A stretch of DNA of 64,000 nt. Origin: JASGCK01 sp031430035. GTDB taxonomy: Bacteria; Pseudomonadota; Gammaproteobacteria; Burkholderiales; Burkholderiaceae_C. The notes under the pieces were generated by a model that saw nothing but the letters and a program-made list of their open reading frames with translations, was not told the origin of the DNA and made no database searches. The stretch is taken from positions 6,670 through 70,669 of the forward strand of contig JANPAS010000025.1 of NCBI GenBank assembly GCA_031430035.1. Direction: 5' to 3'. Below are positions 1 to 9,606 of this stretch, piece after piece (position 1 is the first letter of the stretch; the number at the start of each line of letters is the position of its first letter). The position numbers and the translations under genes were made by a program.

Positions 1-2432
1 ACCATCCGCATGGCGATAGCGCCATTTATGACACCATTGTTCGGATGGCTCAGCCGTTTTCGCTACGGCACATGCTGGTGGATGGACAAGGCAATTTTGG
101 CTCAGTAGACGGTGATAACCCCGCCGCTATGCGTTACACCGAAATCAGGCTCACCAAAATTGCGCATGAAATGTTGGCCGATATTGACAAAGAAACCGTC
201 GATTTTGGCCCTAACTACGACGGCTCGGAAAAAGAGCCGTTGGTACTACCTAGCCGCATTCCTAATTTGCTCATCAACGGCTCGTCGGGCATTGCCGTGG
301 GTATGGCGACCAACATCCCTCCACACAATTTGAATGAAGTGGTCGACGCGTGTTTGCACATGCTCAAACATCCAGATGCTTCCATTGACGATTTGATGGA
401 AATCATCCCTGCACCAGACTTCCCGACTGCCGGCATTATTTATGGCATGAACGGTGTGAAAGATGGTTACCGCACAGGGCGCGGACGCGTCATCATGCGT
501 GCCAAAGTGCATTTTGAAGATATTGATAAAGGCCAGCGCCAATCCATCATCGTGGATGAGTTGCCGTATCAGGTGAATAAAAAGACGTTGCAAGAGCGTA
601 TTGCTGAGTTGGTCAACGAGAAAAAAATCGAAGGCATCTCGCATATTCAAGATGAGTCTGACAAAAGCGGTATGCGCTTGGTCATTGAACTCAAGCGCGG
701 TGAAGTGCCCGAGGTGGTGCTGAACAACTTGTATAAGCAAACGCAGTTGCAAGATTCGTTTGGCATGAACATGGTGGCCTTGATTGATGGACAGCCTAAG
801 TTGTGCAACCTTAAGGATTTAATTAGCGTCTTCTTATTGCATCGCCGCGAAGTGGTGACGCGCCGTACCGTTTTCACACTTAAAAAAGCACGAGATCGTG
901 GTCACGTGCTCGAAGGCCTTGCTGTGGCTTTGGCCAATATCGATGATTTCATCGCGCTCATTCGTAGCGCCCCGACACCCCCTGTGGCTAAAGCGGCTCT
1001 CATGCAAAAAACATGGGATAGCGCCATCGTGCGCCAGATGCTGACGCGCACGCGCGCCGATGGCTCTGCCGTCAATGCCGATGATTACCGCCCGAACGGG
1101 CTTGAGGCTGAGTTTGGTTTGCAAAGCGATGGGCAATATCGCTTGTCTGAAACGCAGGCACAAGAGATTTTGCAAATGCGTCTCCAGCGCTTGACGGGTC
1201 TTGAGCAGGACAAAATCGTTTCCGAATACCGCGAGGTGATGAGCGAGATCGAAGACTTGCTTGACATTTTGGCTAAGCCTGAACGCGTCTCCACCATCAT
1301 TAGCGATGAGCTCACCGCCGTGCGTACCGAGTTTGGCCAGACCAAGCTGGGTCTGCGCCGCAGCGTGATCGAACATTCCGCATTTGACCTTTCCACGGAA
1401 GACTTGATTACGCCGACGGATATGGTTGTGACCATGAGTCACAGTGGCTATATTAAGAGCCAGCCGCTCTCAGAATACCGTGCACAAAAGCGCGGCGGAC
1501 GTGGCAAGCAAGCAACTGCGACCAAAGAAGACGATTGGATCGAGCAGCTCTTTATTGCGAATACACACGACTACATCCTGTGCTTTAGCAACCGTGGGCG
1601 TATGTACTGGCTCAAAGTATGGGAAGTGCCCGCGGGTTCGCGTGGTTCGCGTGGTCGCCCGATTGTCAATATGTTCCCGCTCGCCGAGGGCGAAAAAATT
1701 ACCGTCGTGCTGCCAGTCACGGGTGATAACCGCACCTTCCCAGCCGACCATTACATCTTCATGGCGACCAGCATGGGTACCGTGAAGAAGACGCCGCTTG
1801 ATGACTTCTCCAATCCCCGTAAGGCAGGCATTATTGCGGTCGATTTGGACGATGGTGATTTCTTGATCGGCGCAGCACTGACCGATGGCAAGCATGATGT
1901 GATGTTGTTCTCGGATGGTGGTAAAGCCGTTCGTTTTGATGAAAACGATGTGCGTCCTACCGGCCGCAATTCACGCGGCGTGCGAGGCATGATGCTCGAC
2001 GAAGGCATTAACGTCATTGCCATGTTGGTGGCCGAAGACGAACAGCAATCGGTGCTGACCGCCACTGAAAACGGTTATGGAAAACGCACCTCTATTGGCG
2101 AGTACACCCGCCATGGACGTGGCACTAAGGGCATGATTGCGATTCAACAGTCCGAGCGCAACGGCAAAGTTGTGGCGGCAACGCTGGCGCACTCTGAGGA
2201 CGAAGTGATGCTGATTACGGACAAAGGCGTTTTGGTTAGAACCCGTGTGTCAGAAATCCGCGAAATGGGTCGTGCCACACAAGGCGTGACTTTAATGTCG
2301 CTGGATGACGGTTCAAAATTGAGTGGCTTGCAGCGCATTGTTGAGAATGATGCTGCTGTGGATGCCGAGGCCGAAGGTGATGCAGATACGGATGGAGCGA
2401 CTAACGAAGGCACGGAAGGAACGCCCGAGTGA
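1..2432 (+). CDS. gyrA: DNA gyrase subunit A (5' end missing)
   Basis: Breakage-reunion subunit of DNA gyrase, which introduces negative supercoils together with GyrB. The frame is open from base 3 (His-Pro-His-Gly-Asp-Ser), matching about residue 80 of E. coli GyrA, so some 80 residues lie outside the window. The catalytic Tyr is in RYTEIRLTKIAHEM (TAC at 135-137). The two classical quinolone positions are the susceptible type: Ser83 equivalent AGC at 18-20 and Asp87 equivalent GAC at 30-32. The GyrA box QKRGGRG (1485-1505) in the C-terminal DNA-wrapping domain separates it from ParC. The protein ends in an acidic tail (EAEGDADTDGATNEG). Its stop overlaps the GTG start of pheA by 3 bases. 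Confidence 0.98.
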   Translation, partial: HPHGDSAIYDTIVRMAQPFSLRHMLVDGQGNFGSVDGDNPAAMRYTEIRLTKIAHEMLADIDKETVDFGPNYDGSEKEPLVLPSRIPNLLINGSSGIAVGMATNIPPHNLNEVVDACLHMLKHPDASIDDLMEIIPAPDFPTAGIIYGMNGVKDGYRTGRGRVIMRAKVHFEDIDKGQRQSIIVDELPYQVNKKTLQERIAELVNEKKIEGISHIQDESDKSGMRLVIELKRGEVPEVVLNNLYKQTQLQDSFGMNMVALIDGQPKLCNLKDLISVFLLHRREVVTRRTVFTLKKARDRGHVLEGLAVALANIDDFIALIRSAPTPPVAKAALMQKTWDSAIVRQMLTRTRADGSAVNADDYRPNGLEAEFGLQSDGQYRLSETQAQEILQMRLQRLTGLEQDKIVSEYREVMSEIEDLLDILAKPERVSTIISDELTAVRTEFGQTKLGLRRSVIEHSAFDLSTEDLITPTDMVVTMSHSGYIKSQPLSEYRAQKRGGRGKQATATKEDDWIEQLFIANTHDYILCFSNRGRMYWLKVWEVPAGSRGSRGRPIVNMFPLAEGEKITVVLPVTGDNRTFPADHYIFMATSMGTVKKTPLDDFSNPRKAGIIAVDLDDGDFLIGAALTDGKHDVMLFSDGGKAVRFDENDVRPTGRNSRGVRGMMLDEGINVIAMLVAEDEQQSVLTATENGYGKRTSIGEYTRHGRGTKGMIAIQQSERNGKVVAATLAHSEDEVMLITDKGVLVRTRVSEIREMGRATQGVTLMSLDDGSKLSGLQRIVENDAAVDAEAEGDADTDGATNEGTEGTPE

Positions 2433-3505
2433 AGACGCTTCCCCAGTTGCGCGTCGAAATTGATGCGGTTGACCAGCAGATGCTGGCGCTACTCAATCAG
2501 CGTGCAGCTCTCGCCCACGAAGTCGGCGTGGTTAAAAAACTAGACGGCTCGCCCGTGTTTCGTCCTGACCGCGAAGCTCAGGTGATTGCCAAGATGCAGG
2601 CCGCAGGATCGATACTCAAACCCGAAGGCGTTGCGGCTATTTGGCGTGAAATCATGTCGGCTTGCAGGGCGCTGGAAGAGACTCAGCAAGTTGCATTTTT
2701 AGGTCCCAAAGGCACTTATAGCGAAGAGGCTGCGATTGAGTTTTTTGGCTCATCCATGGGATCGCTACCTTGCCAATCGATTGACGAAGTGTTTCGCGCT
2801 ACAGCCTCTGGTAGCGCCGAGTTTGGCGTGGTGCCGATTGAAAACTCGACAGAAGGCGTGATTGCACGCACGATGGATTTGCTGCTTGCGTCCAATGTCC
2901 ACATCGTTGGTAACGTCAACTTAATGGTTCGGCACAACTTGCTGCGTCAGTCGGAAGCGATGGATGGCATTACGGTGGTTTATGGTCATCCTCAAGCTTT
3001 AGCGCAGTGCCAAGCTTGGCTGTCCAAGCATCTACCAAACGCAGAGCGAAGAGTCGCCTCCAGCAATGCAGAAGGTGCTCGCCAGGCCACACTAGATAAG
3101 GCTTTTGCGGCCATTGCCAGCCACCGAGCAGGCGTTGAATTTGGCCTGCAAACGGTCGCCAAAGCGATTCAGGATGAAGTGCACAACCGCACGCGCTTTG
3201 CCGTGATTTGCCGCCCTGAAGTCTTGCCACTACCTGCCAAAACAGGGCGTGATGCAGTCAGCCTTGTGGTCTCAGTCAAAAACCAACCCGGTGCATTGCA
3301 TGATTTGCTTGTGCCCATGAAAACGCACGGCGTGTCGATGACGCGATTTGAGTCGCGTCCTGCGCGCTCGGCCGAGTGGGAATACAACTTTTATATTGAT
3401 CTGGTGGGGCATGTGAGTGATGCACCTGTGGCGGCAGCACTTGCCGAGCTGCAAGCGCTGTGTGCCTTCTACAAGGTGCTGGGCTGTTATCCAGCAGCCG
3501 ATTGA
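2429..3505 (+). CDS. pheA: Bifunctional chorismate mutase / prephenate dehydratase
   Basis: Converts chorismate to prephenate and then to phenylpyruvate in phenylalanine synthesis. Residues 1-85 form an AroQ-type mutase helix bundle (LRVEIDAVDQQMLALLNQR). Residues 88-270 are the dehydratase (VAFLGPKGTYSEEAA, GVVPIENSTEGVIARTMDLL, and the Thr-Arg-Phe motif in HNRTRFAVI). The C-terminal ACT domain has GALHDLL and FESRP, the usual phenylalanine feedback site. The GTG start at 2429 overlaps the gyrA stop and has a good ribosome binding site, GGAAGGA at 2414-2420, 8 bases upstream. At 358 aa it is the normal length. It directly precedes tyrA. Confidence 0.97.
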   Translation: MKTLPQLRVEIDAVDQQMLALLNQRAALAHEVGVVKKLDGSPVFRPDREAQVIAKMQAAGSILKPEGVAAIWREIMSACRALEETQQVAFLGPKGTYSEEAAIEFFGSSMGSLPCQSIDEVFRATASGSAEFGVVPIENSTEGVIARTMDLLLASNVHIVGNVNLMVRHNLLRQSEAMDGITVVYGHPQALAQCQAWLSKHLPNAERRVASSNAEGARQATLDKAFAAIASHRAGVEFGLQTVAKAIQDEVHNRTRFAVICRPEVLPLPAKTGRDAVSLVVSVKNQPGALHDLLVPMKTHGVSMTRFESRPARSAEWEYNFYIDLVGHVSDAPVAAALAELQALCAFYKVLGCYPAAD

Positions 3506-4395
3506 TGAAAAAATTCAAACAACTCGGGCTGATTGGCTGCGGCATGATGGGCGGCTCCTTCGCCTTGGCGCTTAAGCGGGCAGGTTTGGTTGAGCGTGTG
3601 GTGGGCTACAACAAATCGCCTAGCAAAACTGAGACTGCCAAGCGAATGGGGATTATTGATGACGCTGCCGCCTCCATTTTGCAAGCGGTGATGGGGTCTG
3701 ATTTGGTTTTGATTGCAGTCCCTGTATCAGCCACTTATGACGTTCTGAAATCCGTGCAATTTGGTTTGAATAAGGACGCGCTGATCTTAGACGTGGGATC
3801 AACGAAGCAAAGTGTGATTCAAGCGGCTGAAACTGTCTTCGGTGCATTGCCATCTAATTTTGTGCCGTCGCACCCTATTGCAGGCAAAGAGCAGGCAGGG
3901 ATAGAAGCAGCAGACGCTGATTTATATGTGGGTAAGCGTGTCATTTTGACGCCCACAGGACGCACTGACGGCAGCGCTATTGCAAATGCAATGGCTGTTT
4001 GGAAATCGCTCGGAATGAGCGTTTCGCAGATGACATCCACTGAGCATGATGAGATCTTTGCTGCTGTAAGTCATTTTCCGCATTTGTTAGCGTTTGCTTA
4101 CATGAATGGCATTGCGGGTCAAAGCGAGGCGCGGCAATTTTTGCAAATGGCGGGTCCCGGGTTTAAAGATTTCACACGTATTGCGGCGGGTGATCCAGAG
4201 CTATGGAGCGATATATTTTTCGCAAATAGCCAAGAGATTCTTAAACAATCGACCGCCATGTCATCGAGCTTAAAAAAATTAGAAGACGCGATGCGCTTGG
4301 GTAGTCCACAGACTTTGAAAGAACTTATTGCCACGGCCAGTGCGCTTCGTAGCGGTTGGACACTCAGTAACAAAAGCGCTGTTGACGATATTTAA
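3505..4395 (+). CDS. tyrA: Prephenate dehydrogenase
   Basis: NAD(P)-dependent oxidative decarboxylation of prephenate to 4-hydroxyphenylpyruvate on the way to tyrosine. The N-terminus is a Rossmann fold (LGLIGCGMMGGSFALALKRAG), followed by the family signature SHPIAGKEQAGIEAA and a helical C-terminal dimerisation domain. An upstream in-frame start at 3460 would lie inside pheA; the ATG at 3505 (MKKFKQLGLIGCG) puts the nucleotide-binding fold at the normal distance from the N-terminus and shares one base with the pheA stop (TGATG), a coupling arrangement. This gives 296 aa, usual for the mono-functional form without a mutase or ACT domain. Confidence 0.96.
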   Translation: MKKFKQLGLIGCGMMGGSFALALKRAGLVERVVGYNKSPSKTETAKRMGIIDDAAASILQAVMGSDLVLIAVPVSATYDVLKSVQFGLNKDALILDVGSTKQSVIQAAETVFGALPSNFVPSHPIAGKEQAGIEAADADLYVGKRVILTPTGRTDGSAIANAMAVWKSLGMSVSQMTSTEHDEIFAAVSHFPHLLAFAYMNGIAGQSEARQFLQMAGPGFKDFTRIAAGDPELWSDIFFANSQEILKQSTAMSSSLKKLEDAMRLGSPQTLKELIATASALRSGWTLSNKSAVDDI

Positions 4396-4411
4396 CGCCT
4401 AATGAGCTTCT

Positions 4412-6403
4412 ATGTTTGATACTGTATTTTTAGATATTCCACCGCTGCAAACGGTTGCTGGCACTGTCCTTTTGCCAGGCTCCAAAAGCATTTCTAATCG
4501 CGTACTGTTGCTCGCGGCGCTGTGCGAAATGGGGGGCGATGAGCTGACGCAAATTCACGACCTGCTCGACTCTGACGACACGCGCGTGATGGTGACAGCG
4601 CTGACACAACTCAAAGAAAAATCGATTGAGACAAAAAAGCTGTTTTTGGGAAATGCGGGTACAGCGATGCGGCCCTTGACGGCAGCGCTAGCTTTGCGTG
4701 GCGGCCAAATGGGTGGCTATGAATTGTCTGGTGTCCCGCGCATGCATGAGCGCCCGATTGGTGATTTGGTCGATGCGCTCAGGTTGCTTGGCTGTGATAT
4801 TCAATATCTAGGAAACGAAGGCTTCCCGCCGCTCAAAATTGGCGAGCCCAAACTGAAGTTGGATGCGCCTATTCGAGTGCGCGGCGATGTCTCCAGCCAG
4901 TTTTTGACGGCGCTGTTGCTGGCGTTGCCGCTCGTGGCGACGCAGGATATTCATGTCGATGTGATTGGCGAGTTGATTTCTAAACCCTACATCGACATCA
5001 CGATTAAGCTCTTGGCACGTTTTGGCGTGACCGTGCAGCAAGAGGGCTGGAGCAGGTTCACGATTCCAGCGGGATCCAAATACACGTCGCCCAAAGAGAT
5101 TTACGTGGAAGCTGATGCTTCGTCTGCAAGTTATTTTGTGGCGCTAGGTGGGCTGGCGGCCACGGCGGATAAGCCTTTGCAGATCTTGGGCGTGGGTGCA
5201 AATTCAATACAAGGTGACATCAAATTTATTGAGGCTGCGGCCCAAATGGGCGTGCAGGTCAAATCGGAAGCGAATAGCCTCACGGTTTGGCGAGCCGATT
5301 GGTCAAAAACAACTGGGTTTTTAAAAGCGATTGAGCTCGATTGCAATCACATCCCCGATGCTGCCATGACACTGGCTGTGATGGCACTGTATGCCGATGG
5401 CACAACGACGCTTCGCAACATCGCCAGCTGGCGCGTGAAAGAAACCGACCGCATCGCTGCCATGGCGATTGAGTTGAGAAAGTTAGGCGCAACGATTGAA
5501 GAGGGCGCGGATTACATTCGCATTACACCCCCTAGTATCTCCTCGCTAGGCCATACTGGATGGCGCTTTGCGAGCATCCATACCTACGACGATCACCGCA
5601 TGGCGATGTGCGCGTCGTTGGCGGCGTTTAATCCAGCTGGCTTACCCGTACGCATTGAAGATCCCAAATGCGTGGCAAAAACCTTCCCTGATTACTTTGA
5701 AGCGTTGTTTTCGGTGGCAGAGACCCAATCGGCAAATATCCCGGTGATTTGCATCGATGGCCCAACGGCTTCTGGCAAGGGGACGCTGGCGTCTTTGGTG
5801 GCGAAACAATTAGGCTATTACTATTTAGATTCAGGCGCGTTGTACCGCTTAGTTGGCTTTGCCGCTATCAAAGCCGGTGTGAATTTGGATGATGAGGCCG
5901 CGGTTGCCACCATTGCCTCGCAGATGCTGGTGGGCTTTGATAGCGATCGCATCAGCCTTTCTGGTATTGATGTATCGGACGATATTCGCTCGGAAGCCTC
6001 TGGAATGTTGGCCTCCAAGGTGTCCGCCCTTCCAGCCGTGCGCCAGGCCTTGTTTGATTTGCAATTAGGTTTTCGCAAGCTCCCAGGCTTGGTTGCCGAT
6101 GGTCGCGACATGGGTACGGTGATTTTCCCAGAGGCCCCACTCAAAGTGTTTTTGACGGCAAGCGCGGCAACAAGAGCCGATCGGCGGTACAAGCAGTTGA
6201 TTTCTAAGGGAATTTCTGCTAAAATCGACAGTCTTCGCGCAGACCTTGAGGCACGCGACGCTAGGGATCAATCCCGTAGCGCCGCTCCTCTTGTTGCTGC
6301 TAAAGACGCGATTCAGTTAGATAACTCCAATCTCACGATTGAAGACTCCGTAGCCCAAGTGCTCTCGTGGTGGTCTAGCCGCTTCGCACCCAGCCAGCTT
6401 TAG
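4412..6403 (+). CDS. aroA-cmk: Fused EPSP synthase / cytidylate kinase
   Basis: A 663-aa protein with two complete enzymes. Residues 1 to about 435 are 3-phosphoshikimate 1-carboxyvinyltransferase of the shikimate pathway (LPGSKSISNR, GNAGTAMRPL, WRVKETDRIAAMAIELRKLG, TYDDHRMAM). Residues from about 443 to the end are CMP/dCMP kinase (P-loop DGPTASGKGT at 449-458, then VADGRDMGTVIFPEA and ARDARDQSR). Fusions of these two enzymes are known in Burkholderiales, so the joint is not an error: one open frame with no extra linker. The next gene is rpsA, the usual neighbour of cmk. The ribosome binding site is weak (GAG at 4404-4406). Confidence 0.96.
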   Translation: MFDTVFLDIPPLQTVAGTVLLPGSKSISNRVLLLAALCEMGGDELTQIHDLLDSDDTRVMVTALTQLKEKSIETKKLFLGNAGTAMRPLTAALALRGGQMGGYELSGVPRMHERPIGDLVDALRLLGCDIQYLGNEGFPPLKIGEPKLKLDAPIRVRGDVSSQFLTALLLALPLVATQDIHVDVIGELISKPYIDITIKLLARFGVTVQQEGWSRFTIPAGSKYTSPKEIYVEADASSASYFVALGGLAATADKPLQILGVGANSIQGDIKFIEAAAQMGVQVKSEANSLTVWRADWSKTTGFLKAIELDCNHIPDAAMTLAVMALYADGTTTLRNIASWRVKETDRIAAMAIELRKLGATIEEGADYIRITPPSISSLGHTGWRFASIHTYDDHRMAMCASLAAFNPAGLPVRIEDPKCVAKTFPDYFEALFSVAETQSANIPVICIDGPTASGKGTLASLVAKQLGYYYLDSGALYRLVGFAAIKAGVNLDDEAAVATIASQMLVGFDSDRISLSGIDVSDDIRSEASGMLASKVSALPAVRQALFDLQLGFRKLPGLVADGRDMGTVIFPEAPLKVFLTASAATRADRRYKQLISKGISAKIDSLRADLEARDARDQSRSAAPLVAAKDAIQLDNSNLTIEDSVAQVLSWWSSRFAPSQL

Positions 6404-6482
6404 TCGCCTTTGTAAATGCGCTCATTCCGAGTGCATAAAAGTACCGACTTCCAACAAGCTTGGCTAAGAAAGAAAAAACTAA

Positions 6483-8159
6483 ATGTCAGAATCTTTTGCC
6501 GCCCTATTTGAAGAATCCCTACAACGCAGTGAAATGCGTACGGGCGAAGTTATCACCGCTGAAGTCGTTCGCGTTGACCACAACCACGTTGTTGTAAACG
6601 CTGGCCTCAAGTCTGAGTCGTTCATCGACATCAACGAATTTAAAAACGACCAAGGCGTTCTCGAAGTCCAAGTGGGCGACTTCGTGTCGGTCGCCATCGA
6701 CTCCATCGAAAACGGCTTTGGCGACACTATGCTGTCGCGCGATAAAGCTAAGCGTTTGGCGAGCTGGATGAGCCTTGAGAAAGCGCTCGAGTCTGGTGAG
6801 TTTGTCACGGGTCAAACCAGCGGCAAAGTCAAAGGCGGCCTAATGGTTCTGGTCAACGGCATCCGTGCGTTCTTGCCAGGTTCACTCATCGAGTCACGTC
6901 CAATCAAAGATTTGTCTCCTTATGAGAACAAAACGCTTGAGTTCAAAGTTATCAAACTTGACCGTAAACGTAACAACGTGGTGCTGTCGCACCGTGCCGT
7001 TCGTGATGTCACGATGGGTGAAGAGCGCGCCAAGGCGATGGAAAACCTCAAAGAAGGCTCTATCGTGACCGGTATCGTTAAAAATATCACCGAGTACGGC
7101 GCGTTTGTCGACCTTGGCGGTATCGACGGCTTACTTCACATTACCGACATGGCATGGCGCCGTGTGCGTCACCCATCTGAGGTGGTGCAACCTGGTCAAG
7201 AAATCAGCGCCAAGATTCTCAAGTTTGACACTGAGAAAAACCGCGTGTCCTTGGGTATCAAACAAATGGGCGACGACCCATGGATGGGCGTGAACCGCCG
7301 CTACCCACAAGGTACGCGTATGCACGGCAAGATCACCAACATCGCCGACTACGGCGCATTCGTTGAGATCGAGCCGGGCATCGAAGGTCTCGTGCACGTG
7401 TCTGAAATGGACTGGACGAACAAGAACGTCGCACCAAGCAAATTGGTTGCACTCGGTGACGAAGTCGAAGTCATGGTTCTTGAGATCGACGAAGACAAGC
7501 GCCGCATCAGCCTTGGCATGAAGCAGTGCAAGGTCAATCCTTGGAACGAGTTTGCTGCCAACAACAAGCGCGGCGACAAAGTCAAAGGCCCTATCAAGTC
7601 CATCACCGACTTTGGCGTGTTTGTTGGTTTGGCCACAGGCATCGACGGCTTGGTTCACCTCTCTGATCTGTCATGGACGGACGCAGGCGAAGCAGCGGTT
7701 AAGAGCTTCAAAAAGGGTCAAGAAGTTGAAGCCATTATTTTGGCCATCGACATCGAGCGCGAGCGTATCAGTCTGGGCATCAAGCAATTGGACGCTGACA
7801 GCTTTACGACCTTTACGTCAATCAACGACAAAGGCTCTACCGTCACTGGTAAGGTCAAGACCGTTGATGCTAAAGGCGCTGAGATCGATTTGGGCGATGA
7901 CGTGACGGGCTACTTGCGTGTCTCTGAAATCAGCCAAGACCGTGTGGAAGATGCACGCTCGGCTTTGAAAGAAGGCGACGAAGTGACGGCTGTGATCGTG
8001 AATATCGATCGCAAATCACGCGGTATCCAACTGTCAATCAAAGCGAAAGATAACGCGGACCAGCAAGAAGCCATGGCGACTTTGAGCAGCCAATCTTCTA
8101 AAGAGAACGCGGGCACGACAAGCTTGGGCGCACTTTTGCGCGCAAAGCTCGACGCTTAA
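6483..8159 (+). CDS. rpsA: 30S ribosomal protein S1
   Basis: Binds mRNA at the 30S platform and helps initiation on structured or weakly SD-led transcripts. The 558-aa protein has six S1 OB-fold repeats; the central ones show the usual core (EYGAFVDLGGIDGLLHITD, DYGAFVEIEPGIEGLVHVSE, DFGVFVGLATGIDGLVHLSD). Length matches the E. coli protein (557 aa). The 79-base gap after cmk has only a purine run (AAGAAAGAAAAA at about 6466-6477) rather than a clean Shine-Dalgarno. E. coli rpsA likewise lacks a strong site and is autoregulated; similar control here is inference. Confidence 0.98.
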   Translation: MSESFAALFEESLQRSEMRTGEVITAEVVRVDHNHVVVNAGLKSESFIDINEFKNDQGVLEVQVGDFVSVAIDSIENGFGDTMLSRDKAKRLASWMSLEKALESGEFVTGQTSGKVKGGLMVLVNGIRAFLPGSLIESRPIKDLSPYENKTLEFKVIKLDRKRNNVVLSHRAVRDVTMGEERAKAMENLKEGSIVTGIVKNITEYGAFVDLGGIDGLLHITDMAWRRVRHPSEVVQPGQEISAKILKFDTEKNRVSLGIKQMGDDPWMGVNRRYPQGTRMHGKITNIADYGAFVEIEPGIEGLVHVSEMDWTNKNVAPSKLVALGDEVEVMVLEIDEDKRRISLGMKQCKVNPWNEFAANNKRGDKVKGPIKSITDFGVFVGLATGIDGLVHLSDLSWTDAGEAAVKSFKKGQEVEAIILAIDIERERISLGIKQLDADSFTTFTSINDKGSTVTGKVKTVDAKGAEIDLGDDVTGYLRVSEISQDRVEDARSALKEGDEVTAVIVNIDRKSRGIQLSIKAKDNADQQEAMATLSSQSSKENAGTTSLGALLRAKLDA

Positions 8160-8203
8160 GTACAGCACGACGAAGTTCAACTAATTTAGAGATTGAAATC
8201 AAG

Positions 8204-8524
8204 ATGACAAGATCTGAGTTAGTTGAACGCTTGGCTGCACGCATGGGGCAACTCACGCTGCGCGATGCCGAGCAAGCCGTCAAGACCATCTTCGATGCCA
8301 TGGCTACCAGCCTTAGCAAAGGTCATCGCATTGAAATTCGTGGTTTTGGCAGCTTTTCAGTGAATCACCGTCGTCCGCGTGTGGGTCGTAACCCTCGCTC
8401 GGGCGAGTCGGTTTTAGTGCCAGAAAAACGCGTGGCACATTTCAAGCCTGGCAAGATTTTGCGTGCAGCGGTCGAGGCTATCCCTCCTAACCAAACTGTG
8501 CTAAATCAGGTTTTACCAGCATGA
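8204..8524 (+). CDS. ihfB: Integration host factor beta subunit
   Basis: Beta chain of the DNA-bending heterodimer IHF. The 106-aa sequence has the HU/IHF fold with the DNA-intercalating arm around GRNPRSGESV and the ending VAHFKPGKILR typical of the beta subunit. The N-terminal MTRSELVERLA and the position right after rpsA support beta rather than alpha or HU. The last codon overlaps the lapB start (ATGA at 8521-8524), so the two are probably translated together. The C-terminal extension (PPNQTVLNQVLPA) is slightly longer than in E. coli. Confidence 0.97.
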   Translation: MTRSELVERLAARMGQLTLRDAEQAVKTIFDAMATSLSKGHRIEIRGFGSFSVNHRRPRVGRNPRSGESVLVPEKRVAHFKPGKILRAAVEAIPPNQTVLNQVLPA

Positions 8525-9606
8525 CCTTCGCCATCGATTGGATCTGGTTATTGCTTGCGCTGCCAGTAGCTTTTGGTTTAGGTTGGTTTTTTTCTCGTCT
8601 CGATGTCTGGCAGTGGAAGCTGGAGTCCCGGCATCAACCACGGGCTTACTTTAAAGGCCTCAATCACTTACTCAATGGTCAACAAGATCACGCCGTTGAT
8701 AGTTTTATCGAGGCGGTGCAAAACGACCCTGATACCTCAGAGTTGCACTTTACGTTGGGTAATCTCTTTCGCCGCCGCGGTGAGTACGACCGCGCCGTAC
8801 GCGTACACGAGCATCTGCTGGCACGTGCTGATCTTACAAATCTAGATCGCGAGCGCGCCCAGTTTGCGCTAGCGCAAGATTACGCTAAAGCGGGATTATT
8901 GGATCGCGCGGAAGCAGCAATTACAGGCGTTAGCCTCGGCCTTGGCGAGTTAAAAACCCGCGAAGCACAGCAACTCTTACTCTCCATATACGAACGAGGC
9001 CGTGACTGGGCAGGCGCTGCTCAAATGGCTGAGCAACTGGAGATGTTGGGTGCTGGCAGTTACACCAAGCGCCGTGCGCACTATTTGTGCGAGCAGCAGT
9101 TGTTTGAGGCCGCCATTGCCTTGTCGCCCACGTCACCTCGCGCTTACATTGAATTGGCTCGCAAGCACACAGACGTAGGCGATTTTTCGGCAAGCCACAC
9201 CCTGCTTGCCTCGGCAGCCAGTTATGCTCCGCAAGCCTTGCCGCTTTTGGCTTCGCAGCTTTTGGCATCGGCAAAAACAGAAGGGCACCAACAACTGGCT
9301 ATTCAAACGCTGGCAGCCGCGTATGCCGAGTCGCACAGCCTAGGTGTGCTGGAAGCTTTGGTGGGAGCAGGCTGGCAGGATGCACGGACTGCTTATGCGG
9401 CGCATTTGGTTAAAGAACCCTCATTAGTGGCAGCCAGTTATTTGATTGAGTCACCTGAGACGCAGGCGGCGCTTCAAAAAGCATGTGAACCACTTAAGCG
9501 CTACCGCTGCGCAGCCTGTGGTTTTGAGGCCAAGCAATACTTCTGGCAATGTCCAGGCTGCCAAGCTTGGGATAGCTATCCATTCAAGCGTGTTGAAGAG
9601 CTCTAG
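8521..9606 (+). CDS. lapB: LPS assembly protein LapB (TPR, rubredoxin-like zinc domain)
   Basis: Inner-membrane adaptor that in E. coli (YciM) delivers LpxC to FtsH and so limits LPS synthesis. Residues 5-22 form one N-terminal membrane anchor (WIWLLLALPVAFGLGWFF), followed by tetratricopeptide repeats facing the cytoplasm. The C-terminus has four Cys at 330, 333, 344 and 347 (YRCAACGF, WQCPGCQAW), the metal site of the family. It overlaps ihfB by 4 bases. The lapA gene commonly found between ihfB and lapB is absent. Length 361 aa against 389 in E. coli. Confidence 0.93.
   Translation: MTFAIDWIWLLLALPVAFGLGWFFSRLDVWQWKLESRHQPRAYFKGLNHLLNGQQDHAVDSFIEAVQNDPDTSELHFTLGNLFRRRGEYDRAVRVHEHLLARADLTNLDRERAQFALAQDYAKAGLLDRAEAAITGVSLGLGELKTREAQQLLLSIYERGRDWAGAAQMAEQLEMLGAGSYTKRRAHYLCEQQLFEAAIALSPTSPRAYIELARKHTDVGDFSASHTLLASAASYAPQALPLLASQLLASAKTEGHQQLAIQTLAAAYAESHSLGVLEALVGAGWQDARTAYAAHLVKEPSLVAASYLIESPETQAALQKACEPLKRYRCAACGFEAKQYFWQCPGCQAWDSYPFKRVEEL

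Noticed and set aside
834..1442. Antisense open frame of 202 codons within gyrA
   Set aside because: Overlaps a highly conserved gene; His/Arg-rich translation typical of reverse-strand reading.
9446..9589. Longer N-terminus for the MFS gene inside lapB
   Set aside because: It overlaps the zinc-domain codons of lapB and adds a polar segment with no match to the MFS fold.
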